Below, piece by piece: positions 1-11,310 of a stretch of 64,000 bases of DNA. Position 1 is the first letter of the stretch. Every line of letters starts with the position of its first letter. The notes beneath the pieces are model-generated. The model ran no database searches and was not told the DNA's origin. It saw only the letters and a program-made list of their open reading frames with translations. The DNA comes from Wujia chipingensis (GTDB taxonomy: Bacteria > Bacillota > Clostridia > Lachnospirales > Lachnospiraceae). Made by a program: the position numbers and the translations under genes. The stretch is from assembly GCF_014337155.1 (NCBI RefSeq), contig NZ_CP060632.1:515001-579000 (forward strand), written 5' to 3'.

Positions 1-2338
<2,338 letters not shown>

Positions 2339-2423
2339 AGAGGTTTTGAGAACGGAAAGATGATTTGTTAAGAGGTTAGATATAAGATCTTTGTATGAAG
2401 TTCTGAAGGTACAGAAAGAAAAG

Positions 2424-2443
2424 ACCGATGAGGTCTTTTTTTT
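2424..2443 (+). terminator. Intrinsic terminator of the rRNA operon
   Basis: A short hairpin, AAGACC-gatga-GGTCTT, is followed directly by a run of T residues. It lies about 85 bases after the 23S 3' end and closes the rRNA transcript. Confidence 0.75.
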
Positions 2444-2506
2444 GTATTATAACATGAGACAGAGGGACACTTCTTGTGACAAAAGAAGCGTCCCCAAGGG
2501 AGAGGT

Positions 2507-2995
2507 ATGGAACAGCAGCATCAGATACATACAATTTCACCAGTGTATAATGAACATTCTCGTATTTTGATATTGGGGAGCTTTCCTTCAGTCAAATCGA
2601 GAGAGGCAGGATTCTTTTATGGACATCCGCAGAATCGTTTTTGGAAAGTGCTTGCAAATGTATTTCAGGCAGAGGTACCTGGTACGATAGAGGAGAAGAA
2701 AGCATTTTTATTGGAACATAGAATTGCTGTGTGGGATGTGATCGGACAATGTGAGATTACAGGTTCTTCCGATAGCTCAATTCGGAATGTCGTTCCGAAT
2801 CCGATTTCAAAAATCTTAGAAACCACAAAGATAGAACAGATCTTTGTGAACGGGAAAAAGGCAGAGCAGTTATATCAGCGATATATTTATCCGCAGACAA
2901 AAAGAAATGCCATCTGTCTGCCTTCTACCAGTCCGGCAAATGCAAGCTGGAACCTCGAGAAGCTGACAGAGGCATGGAAGATTGTTTTAGGTTGA
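2507..2995 (+). CDS. DNA-deoxyinosine (hypoxanthine) glycosylase, uracil-DNA glycosylase superfamily
   Basis: A 162-residue protein of the small single-domain UDG superfamily that removes deaminated bases, most likely hypoxanthine, in base excision repair. The N-terminal active-site segment reads LILGSFPSVKSREAGFF followed by YGHPQNRFW, and the C-terminal loop carries LPSTSPANA; both are typical of the DNA-deoxyinosine glycosylase group. Length fits the family. The start has a GGGAGAGG ribosome binding site. The gene stands alone after the rRNA operon and overlaps the convergent gene by nine bases at the stop codons. Exact base preference cannot be read from sequence. Confidence 0.85.
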   Translation: MEQQHQIHTISPVYNEHSRILILGSFPSVKSREAGFFYGHPQNRFWKVLANVFQAEVPGTIEEKKAFLLEHRIAVWDVIGQCEITGSSDSSIRNVVPNPISKILETTKIEQIFVNGKKAEQLYQRYIYPQTKRNAICLPSTSPANASWNLEKLTEAWKIVLG

Positions 2996-4078
2996 GGTAA
3001 AGGTTTTGATCATAATTTTAATCAATAGGAATGCCGCGTCAGAGATGGAATCACTTGTCTCGCGTGGCAATTTCTTTTTTGTCTGAATGATTGTACGGAT
3101 ATCTTTTAATTTCAATGTAAGAAAATCGTCGACGGTCTCAATACCGGCTGCGTCCAAAATCTGAAAAACAGCTTCTACGATTTCTTTGCGCTTTTCTCTT
3201 GGGATTAACGCAATCCATTCCCGGATTGCCTGATTTGCAAGCAGGCTTTGATTGGCAGGTGTAACAGCGTGTACAAAATGATTTCCAAGCACTTCCCATG
3301 ACATGGCGTCATGCTGTTTTAATCCCTTATTTTCACTCTTAATAACAACATAATCTTCCTGATGTTCAAATAACCGCCCAACCACAGAGGATTCTGGGAC
3401 AATCGTTGTAATAAGGGGCAATAGATTCTGGTATGCTGCACTTGCCACAACGTCTTTCGAAAATCCTGGTCCATCGTTGTTGTAGATAGCGATAATCTGA
3501 TCACGCAGAGATTTTTCGCAATACATTCCAGCATAGATAGCGAAGTTTCCACCTTTGGAATGTCCTCCCAGACGAAGCGGAGTGTCCAGATTCCCAAGGG
3601 CATTTAAATAAGCCAGTGATTTTTCCTGTCCCGGTGTCTGCTTTAGATAAAGCATATTAAAATCCTCATGCCAGCCGACAAGCGTTGCATCTGTTCCTGA
3701 AAATGCAATATAGGTGCTGTTGTCTGGTAATTTGATCGTGATAGCAGAAAATTGTGACTGCTCCTGTTCATTGATATCATTTACATAGCGGGATAATTGT
3801 ACATTTTTAAAACGTACACTTTTCGCCATTTCTTTAAATACCAGAATCGCGTTTTTGGTCATGGAGACATGATCGAGTAATTCCTGTTCGTTATTCTGCT
3901 TGAAAAACAGTTTGGCTGCGTCGAGCAGAGAGATCGTCGGTTCTTCGTCCCCGGGAACAATATTATTCAGTTCTACATAGACTAACTGCGACAGAATCAG
4001 GTTGTCAATTTCATTAAAGGAATCCTGTGCAAAAGTCAGGTCTCCACGCCATTTCATATAATCAATGATATTACTCAT
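2987..4078 (-). CDS. DUF2974 (Mbeg1-like) alpha/beta hydrolase
   Basis: A 363-residue cytoplasmic protein with the alpha/beta-hydrolase nucleophile elbow GGHSKGGN at about residue 170, where Ser is the expected nucleophile, and SGTDATLVGWHEDF upstream as a likely oxyanion region. This arrangement, together with the N-terminal NIIDYMKWRGDLTF segment, is characteristic of the DUF2974 or Mbeg1-like lipase family, which is common in Clostridia but functionally uncharacterised. It is monocistronic on the minus strand, with an AGGGGG ribosome binding site in front of the ATG, and overlaps the glycosylase gene tail to tail. A lipase or esterase role is inferred from the family fold only. Confidence 0.85.
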   Translation of the reverse strand: MSNIIDYMKWRGDLTFAQDSFNEIDNLILSQLVYVELNNIVPGDEEPTISLLDAAKLFFKQNNEQELLDHVSMTKNAILVFKEMAKSVRFKNVQLSRYVNDINEQEQSQFSAITIKLPDNSTYIAFSGTDATLVGWHEDFNMLYLKQTPGQEKSLAYLNALGNLDTPLRLGGHSKGGNFAIYAGMYCEKSLRDQIIAIYNNDGPGFSKDVVASAAYQNLLPLITTIVPESSVVGRLFEHQEDYVVIKSENKGLKQHDAMSWEVLGNHFVHAVTPANQSLLANQAIREWIALIPREKRKEIVEAVFQILDAAGIETVDDFLTLKLKDIRTIIQTKKKLPRETSDSISDAAFLLIKIMIKTFTST

Positions 4079-4278
4079 GAAATACCCCCTTTAATGGTTT
4101 CTTTCATAAAATAAATTAGAGATATTGTACCATATATGGACGGAAATTATAGAGATAAATAAAAATTTAATAGAAAATTCATTAATTTCTTGCGTGGGAG
4201 TTTTTTTGTACACATAAAAGGGTAAGATGAGTACAACAAAGCGGGATCGATGAGATTTGACTGAAAGAAAGGACGCGT

Positions 4279-4494
4279 ATGAAAATGAGACAATATGTAA
4301 ACAGTAATAAAATTATAGAGGGTATCTATGTGTGTAGTGCGGTGATTGGCGGAATAATTGTTACGTCCATGCCGTTATTGGGAGCGATGTTGTTAGTCAT
4401 CGCATTTTTAGCAGGACGTCTTGTGAAACTGGTTACGATTAGACAGATTCAAATTCGGGCAGAATTAAGGACAGAAGGTTGGAATAGCAATTGA
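4279..4494 (+). CDS. Small membrane protein, unknown function
   Basis: A 71-residue protein with a hydrophobic central part (about residues 17-48, one long or two short membrane segments) and a basic C-terminal tail. The start has GAAAGGA upstream. It lies 83 bases before degV in the same direction and may be co-transcribed. No family is recognised. The reading frame, ribosome binding site and amphipathic layout support a real gene, but nothing in the sequence shows a function. Confidence 0.6.
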   Translation: MKMRQYVNSNKIIEGIYVCSAVIGGIIVTSMPLLGAMLLVIAFLAGRLVKLVTIRQIQIRAELRTEGWNSN

Positions 4495-4577
4495 TTTTTT
4501 GAGTGAAATTGGCTATGATAACAACAGGAATGTCCTAAGGGGACAGAAATAAGTGCATACAAGGAGAGGATGGAATT

Positions 4578-5465
4578 ATGGAAAATTATGTAATTAGCTG
4601 TTGTTCAACAGCCGATCTTTCGAAAGAGCATTTTGATGCGATAGATGTAAAATATATATGTTTTCACTTTGAACTGGATGGAAAGCAGTACGAGGATAAT
4701 CTGGGTGTCAGCATTCCGTTTGACGAGTTTTATTCCCGTATGGCAAATGGCGCAGATACAAAGACTTCTCAGGTAAATGCAGAGGAGTTCGAAGAATATT
4801 TCCGGCCATTCTTAGAGCAGGGACTGGATATCTTGCATGTGAGTCTGTCATCTGGAATCAGTGGTGTTATCAATTCGGCGAATATCGCGAAGGAGACGCT
4901 ACAGGAGGAGTTCCCGGATCGTAAGATCTATGTTGTTGATTCCCTGGCGGCATCTTCGGGATACGGTTTGTTGATGGATAAGTTGTCGGAGCTTCGGGCA
5001 CACGGGAAGACGATTGATGAGGTTCGCGATTTTGTAGAGGAACATAAGCTGAATCTGAATCATTGGTTTTTCACTTCTGATCTGACATTCTTCATTAAGG
5101 GCGGCAGAGTAACAAAGACGGCTGGATTTATTGGTTCGGTGTTGAATATCTGCCCACTTTTGAATGTGGACTATGAGGGAAAATTGATTCCACGGTATAA
5201 GATCCGTACAAAGAAAAAGGTAATTCAGGCAATCGTAGACCGGATGGAGGAATGTGCCGAGGATGGATTGGATTATTCCGGCAAATGTTATATTTCCCAG
5301 TCTGCCTGCTATGACGATGCACGGGCAGTTGCGGATCTGATCGAAGCGAAGTTCCCGAAGTTAAATGGAAAGGTAGAGATCAATCACATTGGTACCACAA
5401 TCGGCAGTCATACAGGACCGGGTACGGTAGCGTTATTCTTCTGGGGTAAGAAGCGTGTGGACTGA
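4578..5465 (+). CDS. DegV family fatty-acid-binding protein
   Basis: A 295-residue DegV/FakB-like protein. The family binds a single fatty acid between two domains and, in FakAB systems, presents it to the FakA kinase. Visible family hallmarks are an N-terminal strand with DVKYICFHFELDGKQYEDN, the TSQVNAEEFEEYF segment (typical TSQP/V motif), HVSLSSGISG, and the C-terminal HIGTTIGSHTGPGTVALFF motif. Length is normal. It starts after an AAGGAGAGG site. No fakA is visible in the window. Whether it feeds phospholipid synthesis or another acyl pathway cannot be told. Confidence 0.92.
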   Translation: MENYVISCCSTADLSKEHFDAIDVKYICFHFELDGKQYEDNLGVSIPFDEFYSRMANGADTKTSQVNAEEFEEYFRPFLEQGLDILHVSLSSGISGVINSANIAKETLQEEFPDRKIYVVDSLAASSGYGLLMDKLSELRAHGKTIDEVRDFVEEHKLNLNHWFFTSDLTFFIKGGRVTKTAGFIGSVLNICPLLNVDYEGKLIPRYKIRTKKKVIQAIVDRMEECAEDGLDYSGKCYISQSACYDDARAVADLIEAKFPKLNGKVEINHIGTTIGSHTGPGTVALFFWGKKRVD

Positions 5466-5544
5466 TGCAACTGTCGGTGGCGCATATGGGAAATGAGGAA
5501 ACGTGATATGTATAAGATAGAGAGCCATATGCCAGGGAGATTAT

Positions 5545-5874
5545 ATGGAAGAACAGATATACAAGATAATTCGAATTGATGAGGACGATTTTGGCTGCGA
5601 GGGTAGACAGGAAGGACAGGAACCGATGGTGCGTGTCGTATTGGAGGCAGATACCGGAGAGACAATGATCGTGATGATGGAAGATGCCTTGATGTATACA
5701 CGTAAACTGGATGTCGGTGGACTGGCAATCGTAGGTGCAGATGGTTTGCTGTATGCACCGGGGGCGGTTATGTCGATGGAAGAAGTGCTTGAAGTGCCGG
5801 TTGATTTTGAAAAGCAGGCGGCATGGATGGAGAATTACTGGGATGCGGTGGATGAATTAGAGGATATGGAGTAG
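5545..5874 (+). CDS. Acidic conserved hypothetical protein
   Basis: A 109-residue, strongly acidic soluble protein without membrane segments, signal peptide or recognisable motif. It begins after a GGGAGATT site and ends eight bases before the WYL regulator, so the two are almost certainly co-transcribed. The N-terminal half alternates hydrophobic and charged residues in a beta-rich pattern (VRVVLEADTGETMIVMMEDA). It may be a small partner of the regulator, but that rests on spacing only. No family is assigned. Confidence 0.6.
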   Translation: MEEQIYKIIRIDEDDFGCEGRQEGQEPMVRVVLEADTGETMIVMMEDALMYTRKLDVGGLAIVGADGLLYAPGAVMSMEEVLEVPVDFEKQAAWMENYWDAVDELEDME

Positions 5875-5882
5875 TACAAGCG

Positions 5883-6878
5883 ATGGCAAAATCGGAAAAT
5901 CAAAAATTAAAATTGTTATACATTCGGAAATTTCTGTTAGAACAGACAGATAAAGACCATCGCGTGACTACAGCACAGATTATTGATGAATTGACGAAAC
6001 ACGAGATCAAGGCAGAACGGAAGAGTATTTACGATGATATTGAATGTCTCCGATCGTTTGGAATGGATATCAAACGGGTGCAGAAGGATCGTACATACAG
6101 TTATTATGTTGCCAACCGTCCGTTTGAACTGCCGGAATTAAAGCTTCTAGTGGATTCTGTGCAGTCCGCGAAATTCATTACAAAGAAAAAGACGAATGAA
6201 CTGATAAAAAAGATTGAAAAGCTTGCGGGAAAGTTCGAGGCATCACAGCTGCAGCGACAGGTTTTTGTCGCAGGACGTGTAAAAACGATGAATGACAGTA
6301 TCTATCGAAATGTAGATCATCTGCATGCTGCAATCTCAGAAAATTCACAGATCCAGTTCCATTATTTTCAGTGGAATGTCAAGAAGGAGGCGGAGCTTCG
6401 TAAGGGTGGTGCATTTTATAAGGTAAGCCCTTGGGCGCTTACTTGCAGTGATGGGAACTATTATCTGGTTGCGTATGACGAGCAGGAGGAGAAAATCAAG
6501 CATTTCCGGGTGGATAAGATGCTGGATATTCAGATGACAGAAGAAAAGCGACTTGGCAGGGAAGTCTTTAATGAGTTTGACACGGCTGTCTATGATAAGA
6601 AGATGTTTGGCATGTTTGGGGGAACGGAAGAGCGTGTCAAGCTGCTATGTGATAATGAATTGGCAAACGTGATTCTGGACCGGTTTGGCAGGGATGTAAA
6701 TTTGATTCCGAAGGGCGAAAAGCAGTTCACAGTAAATGTGGATGTTGCAGTCAGTCGGCAGTTTGTATTCTGGGTAATGGGACTTGGCGATGGAGCGAAA
6801 ATCGTAGCCCCGGAGTCAGTTGTTTCGCTTGTGCAGGCAGAAATTGAGCGGCTGCAATTACAATATAAGAAAGAATGA
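5883..6878 (+). CDS. WYL-domain transcriptional regulator
   Basis: A 331-residue regulator with an N-terminal winged helix-turn-helix (about residues 5-65; TTAQIIDELTKHEIKAERKSI), and a WYL domain around residues 145-225. The WYL signature is seen as FYKVSPWALTCSDGNYYLVAYD followed by IKHFRVDKM; a C-terminal WCX-like extension completes the usual length. WYL proteins bind ligands, often nucleotides or nucleic acid, and control stress, DNA damage or phage-related genes. It is the last gene of a short cluster and is followed by an intrinsic terminator at 6896-6938. The target is unknown. Confidence 0.9.
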   Translation: MAKSENQKLKLLYIRKFLLEQTDKDHRVTTAQIIDELTKHEIKAERKSIYDDIECLRSFGMDIKRVQKDRTYSYYVANRPFELPELKLLVDSVQSAKFITKKKTNELIKKIEKLAGKFEASQLQRQVFVAGRVKTMNDSIYRNVDHLHAAISENSQIQFHYFQWNVKKEAELRKGGAFYKVSPWALTCSDGNYYLVAYDEQEEKIKHFRVDKMLDIQMTEEKRLGREVFNEFDTAVYDKKMFGMFGGTEERVKLLCDNELANVILDRFGRDVNLIPKGEKQFTVNVDVAVSRQFVFWVMGLGDGAKIVAPESVVSLVQAEIERLQLQYKKE

Positions 6879-6895
6879 ACCAGGGATTTGGACGA

Positions 6896-6938
6896 AGAAA
6901 GACAGGAGCACATCGTAAATGGTGTGCTCTTTCTGTTT
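6896..6938 (+). terminator. Intrinsic terminator after the WYL gene
   Basis: Inverted arms GAGCACA (6906-6912) and TGTGCTC (6923-6929) form a hairpin followed by TTTCTGTTT. Confidence 0.75.
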
Positions 6939-7051
6939 ACTGTGAAAAACTGACAAATTTATGATCTGTATATTGTAAATTTGACGAAAATGTGGTTTTA
7001 TAGGATGTAGGGGAACTAGAGACTATTATAAATAAGAAGGGAAATTTTATT

Positions 7052-8545
7052 ATGCCAGTTTTTGATTTTTCAAGCTCGTCAAGCTCATCGAAGGAGCAGG
7101 CGAAGCCTGTCTGTACATATACATCATTTCTTTCCGATGCAAAAGAGAAAACACCGGAAGAACCAATCTTAGTGTTAGATAATACGAAACGGCAGTGGTC
7201 ACATCATGCGTCCGGTATGTTTGCAAATCAGAGTAAGCGGACGGCGTTTGAGTTTAACGATACGGATGGAACATGGTCGGCAGATATTCTGCGCGTGGAT
7301 GCGCGGTTTATCAGTCTGATCAAATGGCTCGGCGATAACCGGATTCCAATCCGTCTGTCTGGACAGAACATGGAGGATGGCTATGCCGTCTATAAGATCC
7401 GGGAGACTGCATATGGCGGTGCGACAAAGTTGTCCGCAGAGGATGGTTTCCTGCAGTTCATGATCGAGCGCCTGCTTGCAAGTAGTGCGGCAGAGGAAGT
7501 CGAGGAGGACGAGGACGCGGACGAAGTCGGCGATGAGATGAAGCTCACAAGTCTGCAGAGCATTTCTGATTTCATGATGTGTGCAGGTAAGACGATGCCG
7601 GACAATATCCGTCTGTGGGCACGGCGGAATCTTGCAGTTGCTCGTTCGAGTGAGGTGTCACAGGAGGAACGCAGACATGCACAGCGTGCTCTTTCTATTA
7701 TGCTGAACGTGCAGTGGAAGAGCAATTATTTCGAGGCGATAGATCCGGTGTGGGCAAGGAAAATCTTAGATGAAGAGCTGTACGGATTAGAGCGTGTAAA
7801 ACAGAGAATCATGGAGACAATCATCCAGATCAACCGGACACATACATTACCGGCGTATGGACTTCTTCTGGTAGGACCAGCCGGAACCGGAAAGTCTCAG
7901 ATCGCATATGCGGTGGCAAGAATTTTGAAACTGCCTTGGACAACACTCGATATGAGCTCAATCAAAGATCCGGAGCAGCTTACGGGAAGCTCCCGAATCT
8001 ATGCGAATGCGAAACCCGGAATTATTATGGAAGCATTCTCGAATGCAGGTGAATCGAATCTGGTATTTATCATCAACGAGCTGGATAAGGCGGCATCCGG
8101 CAAGGGAAACGGAAATCCGGCGGATGTGCTGCTGACACTTCTGGATAACCTTGGATTTACAGATAATTATATGGAATGTATGGTGCCAACGACAGGAGTT
8201 TACCCGATTGCAACGGCAAACAACAAGGAAGATATCAGTGCACCGATCATGTCGAGATTCGCGGTGATTGATATTCCGGATTATACATTTGAAGAAAAGA
8301 AGATTATATTCACGAAGTTCGCAATGCCGAAGGTACTGAAGCGCATCGGGCTTCGGGAAGAGGAGTGTGTTGTGACAGATGCGGGCTTAGATGCGGTGAT
8401 CCATCAGTTTGAGAATACGACGGGAATTCGTGATATCGAGCAGGCGGCGGAACATCTGGCAGCAAATGCCTTGTATCAGATCGAGGTAGAGCATGCAGGG
8501 CATGTGGTATTTGATGCTGCACAGGTAGAGACGTTGTTTGCATAA
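7052..8545 (+). CDS. AAA+ ATPase, Lon/MoxR-like
   Basis: A 497-residue protein with a C-terminal AAA+ module. Walker A GPAGTGKS spans residues 275-282, Walker B is near 337-344 (VFIINELDKA, with Asn-Glu in place of the usual Asp-Glu), and sensor-1 and arginine-finger regions follow (TANNKEDISAPIMSRF). The N-terminal 240 residues have a serine-rich start, a highly acidic run near 150-160 (EEVEEDEDADE) and no recognised domain. There is no Lon protease domain, so it is an AAA chaperone-type ATPase rather than a protease. It is followed after 33 bases by the EAL protein gene and may share a transcript. The client is unknown. Confidence 0.8.
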   Translation: MPVFDFSSSSSSSKEQAKPVCTYTSFLSDAKEKTPEEPILVLDNTKRQWSHHASGMFANQSKRTAFEFNDTDGTWSADILRVDARFISLIKWLGDNRIPIRLSGQNMEDGYAVYKIRETAYGGATKLSAEDGFLQFMIERLLASSAAEEVEEDEDADEVGDEMKLTSLQSISDFMMCAGKTMPDNIRLWARRNLAVARSSEVSQEERRHAQRALSIMLNVQWKSNYFEAIDPVWARKILDEELYGLERVKQRIMETIIQINRTHTLPAYGLLLVGPAGTGKSQIAYAVARILKLPWTTLDMSSIKDPEQLTGSSRIYANAKPGIIMEAFSNAGESNLVFIINELDKAASGKGNGNPADVLLTLLDNLGFTDNYMECMVPTTGVYPIATANNKEDISAPIMSRFAVIDIPDYTFEEKKIIFTKFAMPKVLKRIGLREEECVVTDAGLDAVIHQFENTTGIRDIEQAAEHLAANALYQIEVEHAGHVVFDAAQVETLFA

Positions 8546-8578
8546 TGGGATAGAGGAAAACAGGGAGTTTAATAAAAA

Positions 8579-10273
8579 ATGTGTGAAAAGTTGGAGTTCA
8601 ATGAGAAGTACAAAGCATTTACAGAAGTCTTGCACCGGGAGGTTCAGACCTTCGAACAGTGTGAGGAAGATGTGGTGCAGGCACTTGCGATTGTTGCAGA
8701 CGATCTGAAGCTTGGCAAAGTGAAATATGAGCTGGATGCTCCGGTATCTAAGATCCGTCCGCACGGGGAGCATCGGGTTGGAAAATTATTTGATAATCAG
8801 AAGGGGGCATATGGAAAAGCAAAGCATCAGGTATTTGTACTGCCGGATGGCGGAACAATGACGTTTTCCGTTTATCCGTGTGAGGATGTGGACTACTCAA
8901 AGGAAGAACAGGATACGCAGCAGATTTTGCTGAAGGAGATATATATTCAGTTTAGCCGTGTTATGATGCAGGGATTACTGCGCGGCGTATTGCTGACGGA
9001 TATGGCAACCGGTGTTGCGAATCCGGAGGCGTTTATGCAGTTTATTGGCAAACAGTTAGCGACCGGACAGATTCATACATACACGGTATTTTTCTTCAAT
9101 GTGCATAATTTCAAATATGTGAATAAGATTTTCCCTTATGAAGAGGGGGACGTTATATTACGCAATTACGCCGGAATGGTAGATAAGATGTTGCTGGATG
9201 ATGAGATTGTCGCGCGTCTGGGTGGCGATAATTTTGTCGCGTTGGTGAAGAATGAACGGAGTGAAATTATTTTATCGAAGCTCCAGAATCTCCGGCTGTA
9301 TCATCGGACCGAAATCAAGGAAAAAGAGTTTGTATTCGGGGCGACGATCGGTGTCGGTAAGCTGGAAGATATCCGGGCACCGCGTGATGTTATGGCACGC
9401 GCAAGTATTGCATATCAGGCTGCCAGACAGAAGGGCAGCGGAACGGTTGCATTTTATTCGACAGAGATCCAGAATAAAATAATGGAGGCACAGGGAATCA
9501 TTGCAAGCTTTCTTCCTGCGCTCGAGGCACATGAATTTGTGGTCTATTATCAGCCGAAGGTCGATGTCAATACGAACAAAATCTGTGGTGCAGAAGCGTT
9601 GGTACGTTGGATGCATGAGGGCAGACTGATTCCACCAGTGCAGTTTATTCCACAACTTGAGCGGGAAGGAAGCGTGTGCAGGCTTGATTATTATGTATTG
9701 GAAGAAACATGTCGGTTTATCCGCAAGCGGCTGGATGAAGGAAAAAAAGTTCCGTGTATCTCTGTGAATTTCTCCAGAAGACATCTGGAGGAAGATTATC
9801 TGGTGAAAAAGATTGTCAATGTGATTGGCAAGTACGGTATCGATCATGGTTATATCGAGATTGAGCTGACAGAGAGTGAGGATTTTCAGAACTATGAGAT
9901 TATGTCGGAGATTGTCGATGGACTTCGCAGCGAAGGTATCGCAACTTCGATTGATGATTTTGGAACCGGTTATTCATCCTTGAACATGATCAAGAAGGTA
10001 GATCTGAATGTGATTAAGATTGATAAGTCATTTATTCCAATGGAGACAGAATATCCGGGCAAGGAGACGGACATGGTAATGTTTGTCAGTATCGTTGATC
10101 TGGTGCGCAAGCTCGGGAAGAAGACGATTGCAGAAGGGGTAGAGACGAAGGAACAGTTACGGTATTTAAGACAGGTTGGCTGTGATATTGTGCAAGGATA
10201 TGTATTTGATAAGCCGATGCCGGAAAGCGAATTTGAAGTACGGCTGGAACAGGGATATAAGGATGAGGAGTAA
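8579..10273 (+). CDS. Cyclic-di-GMP phosphodiesterase with degenerate GGDEF and intact EAL domain
   Basis: A 564-residue soluble signalling protein. Residues about 125-300 form a GGDEF domain whose signature is LGGDNF rather than GGDEF, so cyclase activity is probably lost. Residues about 310-560 are an EAL domain with all key motifs: AEALVRW, the NFSRRHLEED metal and substrate region, ELTESED, SIDDFGTGYSSL, KIDKSFI and AEGVET, ending QGYVFDKPMP. It is therefore predicted to hydrolyse cyclic-di-GMP to pGpG. The N-terminal 120 residues are unassigned and could be sensory. It has no membrane segments. The NYN-LOTUS gene starts three bases after its stop, indicating coupling. Confidence 0.92.
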   Translation: MCEKLEFNEKYKAFTEVLHREVQTFEQCEEDVVQALAIVADDLKLGKVKYELDAPVSKIRPHGEHRVGKLFDNQKGAYGKAKHQVFVLPDGGTMTFSVYPCEDVDYSKEEQDTQQILLKEIYIQFSRVMMQGLLRGVLLTDMATGVANPEAFMQFIGKQLATGQIHTYTVFFFNVHNFKYVNKIFPYEEGDVILRNYAGMVDKMLLDDEIVARLGGDNFVALVKNERSEIILSKLQNLRLYHRTEIKEKEFVFGATIGVGKLEDIRAPRDVMARASIAYQAARQKGSGTVAFYSTEIQNKIMEAQGIIASFLPALEAHEFVVYYQPKVDVNTNKICGAEALVRWMHEGRLIPPVQFIPQLEREGSVCRLDYYVLEETCRFIRKRLDEGKKVPCISVNFSRRHLEEDYLVKKIVNVIGKYGIDHGYIEIELTESEDFQNYEIMSEIVDGLRSEGIATSIDDFGTGYSSLNMIKKVDLNVIKIDKSFIPMETEYPGKETDMVMFVSIVDLVRKLGKKTIAEGVETKEQLRYLRQVGCDIVQGYVFDKPMPESEFEVRLEQGYKDEE

Positions 10274-10275
10274 CG

Positions 10276-11232
10276 ATGGGTAGTGAAGAAAAACGATATG
10301 CATTATTGATTGATTCGGATAATGTATCTGCCAAATATATAGATACAATTTTTGATGAATTGGCGGACCGTGGTATGGTAACGGTGCGAAGAATCTATGG
10401 GGACTGGGCGCGAAGTGTCAACGGCTGGAACCGGACGACATTGCTCCGGAATTCTATTGTCCCAATCCAGCAATTTGCATACACACAGGGAAAAAATGCA
10501 ACAGATTCCGCGATGATCATTGATGCGATGGATCTGCTCTATACAGGCAATCTGGATGGATTCTGTCTGGTGTCGAGTGACAGTGATTTTACCCGGCTGG
10601 CAGAGCGTCTGCGAGAGGCTGGTAAGGAAGTAGTCGGCATGGGTGAGAACAAGACGCCGGAAGCATTTGTCAAGGCGTGTACGAGCTTCAAAATGCTGGA
10701 TGCGCTCATTCGCGAAGATATCTCACAGGTCACGGATGAGAAAAATGTTGCGAAAGTATCAACCGAGAAAAATGAAAACAGCTCGAATATTACAAGCATT
10801 AAGTCTATTCAGAAGGTAATCTATGATATCATTGATGGCAATGCTGATAATAATAAACTGACGCATGTCGGCGAGATTGGAAGCAAATTACAGGCGCGTT
10901 TCTCTGATTTCGATGTGCGGAATTATGGGTACTCGAAGCTTACAACATTTATAAATGAGGCATTTGGTAATTTCGAGGTCATTTCCCAGAATCGTCAGAA
11001 TTATGTGAAGATTATCGATGATGTTGTACCGAAGAGGGAAATTGAGGAGCAGATTATTCAGATTCTGAAGAAGAATCCACAGAAGAACAGCAATATGGGA
11101 CTCTTAAACAGTACGTTAAAAAATGAGAACCGGAATTTCAGTATCAAGAAATATGGATACAGCAAATTTTCCAGCTTCCTGAAGAGCTTTGGCTGTTTTA
11201 AGATTGATGGAGATAAGGTGTCGTTACAGTAG
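10276..11232 (+). CDS. NYN-domain (PIN-like) RNase with two OST-HTH/LOTUS domains
   Basis: A 318-residue protein. Residues 5-140 are a NYN (LabA/DUF88) PIN-like nuclease domain with the acidic residues of the fold visible in LLIDSDN, NATDSAMIIDAMDLL and LVSSDSDF. Two C-terminal OST-HTH (LOTUS) domains follow at about 175-245 and 250-318, each with the GYSKL/GYSKF-type segment. LOTUS domains bind RNA, often G-rich or structured, so the combination suggests an RNA-targeting endoribonuclease. It is translated directly after the EAL phosphodiesterase, so a link between cyclic-di-GMP turnover and RNA decay is possible but inferred from position only. Confidence 0.88.
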   Translation: MGSEEKRYALLIDSDNVSAKYIDTIFDELADRGMVTVRRIYGDWARSVNGWNRTTLLRNSIVPIQQFAYTQGKNATDSAMIIDAMDLLYTGNLDGFCLVSSDSDFTRLAERLREAGKEVVGMGENKTPEAFVKACTSFKMLDALIREDISQVTDEKNVAKVSTEKNENSSNITSIKSIQKVIYDIIDGNADNNKLTHVGEIGSKLQARFSDFDVRNYGYSKLTTFINEAFGNFEVISQNRQNYVKIIDDVVPKREIEEQIIQILKKNPQKNSNMGLLNSTLKNENRNFSIKKYGYSKFSSFLKSFGCFKIDGDKVSLQ

Positions 11233-11310
11233 GCGGGTATATATGCTATATATGAGAGCAGAAGTGAACGATACGGATGAAAGCGAAAAATAAGCATAAG
11301 GAGACGACAT

